NCBI RefSeq assembly: GCF_030145185.1
Contig: NZ_JAQYWB010000002.1
Coordinates: 1 to 64,000, forward strand
Source of the DNA: Desulfoluna sp.
Lineage (GTDB): Bacteria; Desulfobacterota; Desulfobacteria; Desulfobacterales; Desulfolunaceae
Direction: 5' to 3'
Length of the DNA stretch: 64,000 nucleotides
Made by a program: the position numbers and the translations under genes. Shown here piece after piece: positions 61,556 through 64,000 of this stretch (position 1 is the stretch's first letter; every line of letters begins with the position of its first letter). The notes below the pieces were generated by a model. The model did not search any database, was not told where the DNA came from, and worked only from the letters and a program-made list of their open reading frames with translations.

Positions 61556-62541
61556 CAGGTGGTCTCCTTGTCATCCGGCCCTTTCTCGTCACCGGCAATG
61601 GAGCTGCGCATATCGGTATCGGCCATGATGTTCTTCATTTTGTAATAATCCATAATGCCAAGGTTGCCGCTGCGGAAGGCTTCGGCCATGGCCAGAGGCA
61701 CCTGGGCCTCGGCTTCAACGACCTTGGCCTGCATCTCCTGAACCCTTGCACTCATCTCCTGCTCGACGGCATACGCCATGGCACGACGCTCTTCGGCCTT
61801 GGCCTGGGCGATCTTCTTGTCGGCTTCCGCACGATCGGTCTCAAGATCTGCCCCGATGTTCTTGCCCACATCCACGTCGGCAATATCGATGGAGAGAATC
61901 TCGTAGGCTGTCCCTGAGTCGAGGCCCTTGGCAAGCACGGTCTTGGAGATACGGTCCGGATTCTCCAGAACCTGCTTGTGGTTCTCCGCAGAACCAATGG
62001 TGGAGACAATCCCCTCGCCCACACGGGCAAGAATCGTATCGGCACCGGCGCCCCCCACCAGGCGATCGAGGTTCGCGCGAACCGTCACCAGAGCCAGGGC
62101 TTTCAGCTGAATGCCGTCCTTGGCCATGGCGGCAATTTTCGGGGTCTCGATGACCTTGGGGTTGACACTCATCTGCACGGCTTCGAGCACATCACGTCCG
62201 GCCAGGTCAATGGCCGCCGAACGGTTAAACTCCAGCTCGATGTTGGCTTTATCAGCCGCGATAAGGGACTGGACCACACGGGCCAGGTTACCGCCAGCCA
62301 GAAAATGGGATTCCAGCATGTCCGTGTCAATATCGATTCCCGCCTTCACGGCCATGATCTTGGATTCAATGATCAGCGGAGCCGGGACCTTCCTGAGCCG
62401 CATAAAGACAATGTTCAACATCCCCACATGGGCACCGGAGACCAGGGCCTGAATCCAGAGCTTGATGGCGGAGCCGATGACAAACAGAATCACCAGCACA
62501 ATGGCCAAGACGACAAACGTTAAAATCATATTCGGGTTCAT
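61555..62541 (-). CDS. floA: Flotillin-like protein FloA
   Basis: 328 residues, the size of the UPF0365/YqfA family. N-terminal membrane-embedded hairpin ([36 protein letters not shown]), then the SPFH domain ([47 protein letters not shown]), a helical region with [26 protein letters not shown], and a Glu/Ala-rich coiled coil ([27 protein letters not shown]). Organises functional membrane microdomains and is regularly encoded beside nfeD genes, as here. Confidence 0.95.
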   Translation of the reverse strand: MNPNMILTFVVLAIVLVILFVIGSAIKLWIQALVSGAHVGMLNIVFMRLRKVPAPLIIESKIMAVKAGIDIDTDMLESHFLAGGNLARVVQSLIAADKANIELEFNRSAAIDLAGRDVLEAVQMSVNPKVIETPKIAAMAKDGIQLKALALVTVRANLDRLVGGAGADTILARVGEGIVSTIGSAENHKQVLENPDRISKTVLAKGLDSGTAYEILSIDIADVDVGKNIGADLETDRAEADKKIAQAKAEERRAMAYAVEQEMSARVQEMQAKVVEAEAQVPLAMAEAFRSGNLGIMDYYKMKNIMADTDMRSSIAGDEKGPDDKETT

Positions 62542-62661
62542 GTATTCTCCTGGGTTACGCGTTATCTAAATGGCCTTCCGCTTCCAAAAGACCGGGTTTC
62601 GTCTAAAAACTGCCCACGGTGTCACAGGGGGAGGACCCAAGGGGCACAAAAAAGCCACCTT

Positions 62662-63138
62662 CTACCCCACCTTTTTGACAATCACGCGGTTGGCGGTGAC
62701 GGAGAGTACCCGCAGGGGACTCCCCTTTTCGATGTATTCGCCACGAGTGACCACATCGATGCGTTCGTCACCTAAAAGGGCCACGCCCGATGGGCGCAAA
62801 TCGGTCAGGGCACGTCCTTCGAGCCCCACGAAATGATCCAGGCCTTTTTTCTGTGAGGTGGCACCTTCGGATCGTTTCAACTGCTGCTTGAGGGTGATCG
62901 GGGAATGTTCCAAGAGTCTGACCCCCAAAAAAATGGCGGCGGGGACCAGGAAGAGGTCGGCAATCAGCAGGGCATAGCCCATCTGGCTGGAAACCTCGGT
63001 AAAGACCATATAGAGAGAGAGACCCAGAAGCGACGCAGCGATGACGGAGATCACCCCAAAAGAGGGAATGAGAAACTCTGCAATGATGGCGGCAGCCCCT
63101 GTGAGTTGCAGGAAAAAAATGGCGAAAGCAAATTTCAT
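62662..63138 (-). CDS. Short NfeD family protein
   Basis: 158 residues: two to three hydrophobic segments in the first 85 residues (FAFAIFFLQLTGAAAIIAEF; GVISVIAASLLGLSLYMVF; YALLIADLFLVPAAIFLGV) and a C-terminal OB-fold NfeD domain (GLEGRALTDLRPSGVALLGDERIDVVTRGEYIEKGSPLRVLSVTANRVIVKKV). Works with the flotillin encoded 120 bases downstream. Starts 18 bases after the long NfeD gene. Confidence 0.9.
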   Translation of the reverse strand: MKFAFAIFFLQLTGAAAIIAEFLIPSFGVISVIAASLLGLSLYMVFTEVSSQMGYALLIADLFLVPAAIFLGVRLLEHSPITLKQQLKRSEGATSQKKGLDHFVGLEGRALTDLRPSGVALLGDERIDVVTRGEYIEKGSPLRVLSVTANRVIVKKVG

Positions 63139-63156
63139 GATCGTGGGTTGACTCCT

Positions 63157-64000
63157 TTAAGAGACAGATTCAGAAGATGGCCCCTTCCAGGCCACAAGGA
63201 TACGATTGCCTTCGACAGCGGTCACCACAACGGGGTCGCTTCGATCTATAAAATCCCCCTGGGTGACCACGTCAAAGGGCTCGCCATGGAATTCCGCCTT
63301 GCCTGCCGGACGAAGGGGGGTGAGAGCGACGCCGTTCTCTCCCACGGCGATCCGAGAGGTCTCCTCGGAATCGGCTTTGGACGCTTTAAGGTCTGCATCC
63401 AGATAGGGTCCGCTCACGCGGCCTGCCATGGCGGGCACAAGATAACGCAAGAGCATGACGGCCATGAGCACGGAGGCCCCGACGGAGATCACCACGGTCA
63501 ACAGGTTGCCCCGGAACAGGGTGCCCTCCCAGGGCAGGGTGGGGTCAGGCAATACGAAATCCTGAAGCGAAAGGATCAGGCCAATCATCACCAGCAGAAA
63601 CCCGCTGATGCCTGCCACCCCGAACCCGGGGAGAATAAAAATCTCCACAATGATCAGCAGCAGGCCCATGACGATAATCAGAATCTCCGCATAAGTGGCG
63701 AGCCCGGCGATATGATGGCCGAAAAGAGCCAGCCCCAGGGCGCTGAGGCCCACGATCCCGAAGATGCCAAATCCCGGGGCCTTGAGTTCGGTGTAGAGAG
63801 CCCCCAGCCCGATCATCATAAGAACAGGGGCGATGGAGAGAATCCAGCCGGAGAGCCCTTCGGACCAGGAGGGGATGACACGCGTCACCGGCAGGGCACC
63901 ATGGCCCATGGCCCCAGCCACCTCGGCGGTGGTTTTTACCGTGGCCCGGGAAAAACCGAACCCCTTGGCTTCCACATCATCCATGGTGAGGAGTTCCCCC
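63157..64000 (-). CDS. NfeD long form, C-terminal part (5' end outside window)
   Basis: The frame is open to the right edge (GELLTMDDVEAKGFGF) and covers about 281 residues. It begins in the end of the ClpP-like serine protease domain of long NfeD proteins, continues with a five-helix membrane region (LSGWILSIAPVLMMIGLGALYTELKAPGFGIFGIVGLSALGLALFG ... ILIIVMGLLLIIVEIFILPGFGVAGISGFLLVMIGLIL) and ends with the OB-fold (GENGVALTPLRPAGKAEFHGEPFDVVTQGDFIDRSDPVVVTAVEGNRILVAWK). The protease catalytic residues are outside the window. Membrane-associated partner of FloA. Confidence 0.9.
   Translation of the reverse strand, partial: GELLTMDDVEAKGFGFSRATVKTTAEVAGAMGHGALPVTRVIPSWSEGLSGWILSIAPVLMMIGLGALYTELKAPGFGIFGIVGLSALGLALFGHHIAGLATYAEILIIVMGLLLIIVEIFILPGFGVAGISGFLLVMIGLILSLQDFVLPDPTLPWEGTLFRGNLLTVVISVGASVLMAVMLLRYLVPAMAGRVSGPYLDADLKASKADSEETSRIAVGENGVALTPLRPAGKAEFHGEPFDVVTQGDFIDRSDPVVVTAVEGNRILVAWKGPSSESVS

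Overview
The window reads as chromosomal DNA of a Gram-negative, probably anaerobic member of the Desulfobacterota (former Deltaproteobacteria, Desulfobacteraceae-like). This is inferred from GC-rich coding DNA, an archaeal-type first enzyme of aromatic biosynthesis, a DUF362 ferredoxin protein, a TAXI-type TRAP transporter, a B12-dependent MetH, and the order rplU-rpmA-obgE-proB-proA-nadD-rsfS-gpmI. Most of it is ordinary core genome. Between the genes lie many copies of two dispersed repeat families (called A and B here). No tRNA, rRNA, CRISPR array, prophage or insertion sequence was seen.

Layout. 1-3.9 kb: a reverse-strand efflux operon (TetR regulator, a TolC protein fused to an ABC substrate-binding-like domain, an RND adaptor cut by the window edge) with an operator inside its promoter. 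4-8.7 kb: small HAD protein, family 2 glycosyltransferase, secreted alpha/beta hydrolase, then the archaeal-type aromatic pathway aldolase with a Phe/Trp-rich leader peptide and terminator (an attenuator). 9.2-14.2 kb: J-domain protein, membrane protein, uvrA. 14.7-20.6 kb: BrnT/BrnA toxin-antitoxin pair, metH, and an ArsR-methyltransferase regulator with its own palindromic operator. 20.7-30 kb: an accessory stretch with a DUF503 protein, an AAA ATPase/TOPRIM (DUF4276) pair that resembles defence modules, a GT-C membrane glycosyltransferase, a DUF362 ferredoxin protein, a YkgJ-type protein, a zinc-ribbon protein, an ATPase_2-family NTPase behind a perfect 17-bp inverted repeat, and an HsdR-N-like protein.

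30.4-37.8 kb: the ribosomal/GTPase/proline/NAD cluster. 38-43.5 kb: the cell-division and envelope cluster ftsE-ftsX-envC-ctpA-yibQ, with pyrE divergent. 44.8-47.7 kb: TAXI TRAP transporter. 47.9-55.7 kb: a complete forward-strand operon of RND adaptor, RND pump, TolC, OmpR-type response regulator and histidine kinase. It is preceded by four TTCACA-like hexamers spaced exactly 11 bp apart, the expected form of an OmpR/PhoB-family binding site. 55.9-60.6 kb: methyltransferase, a long AT-richer gene-free stretch, an OmpP1/FadL outer-membrane protein, and a lipid A acyltransferase. 61-64 kb: flotillin FloA with two NfeD proteins, the second cut by the window edge.

The most noteworthy items are the aromatic amino acid attenuator, the TolC/substrate-binding fusion, the 11-bp operator array of the two-component/RND operon, the palindromic operator of the metH-linked regulator, and the intergenic repeat families. 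Starts were chosen from ribosome binding sites, overlaps with upstream genes, and exclusion of repeat-derived N-terminal extensions. All functional calls are from sequence reading alone; no database search was run.
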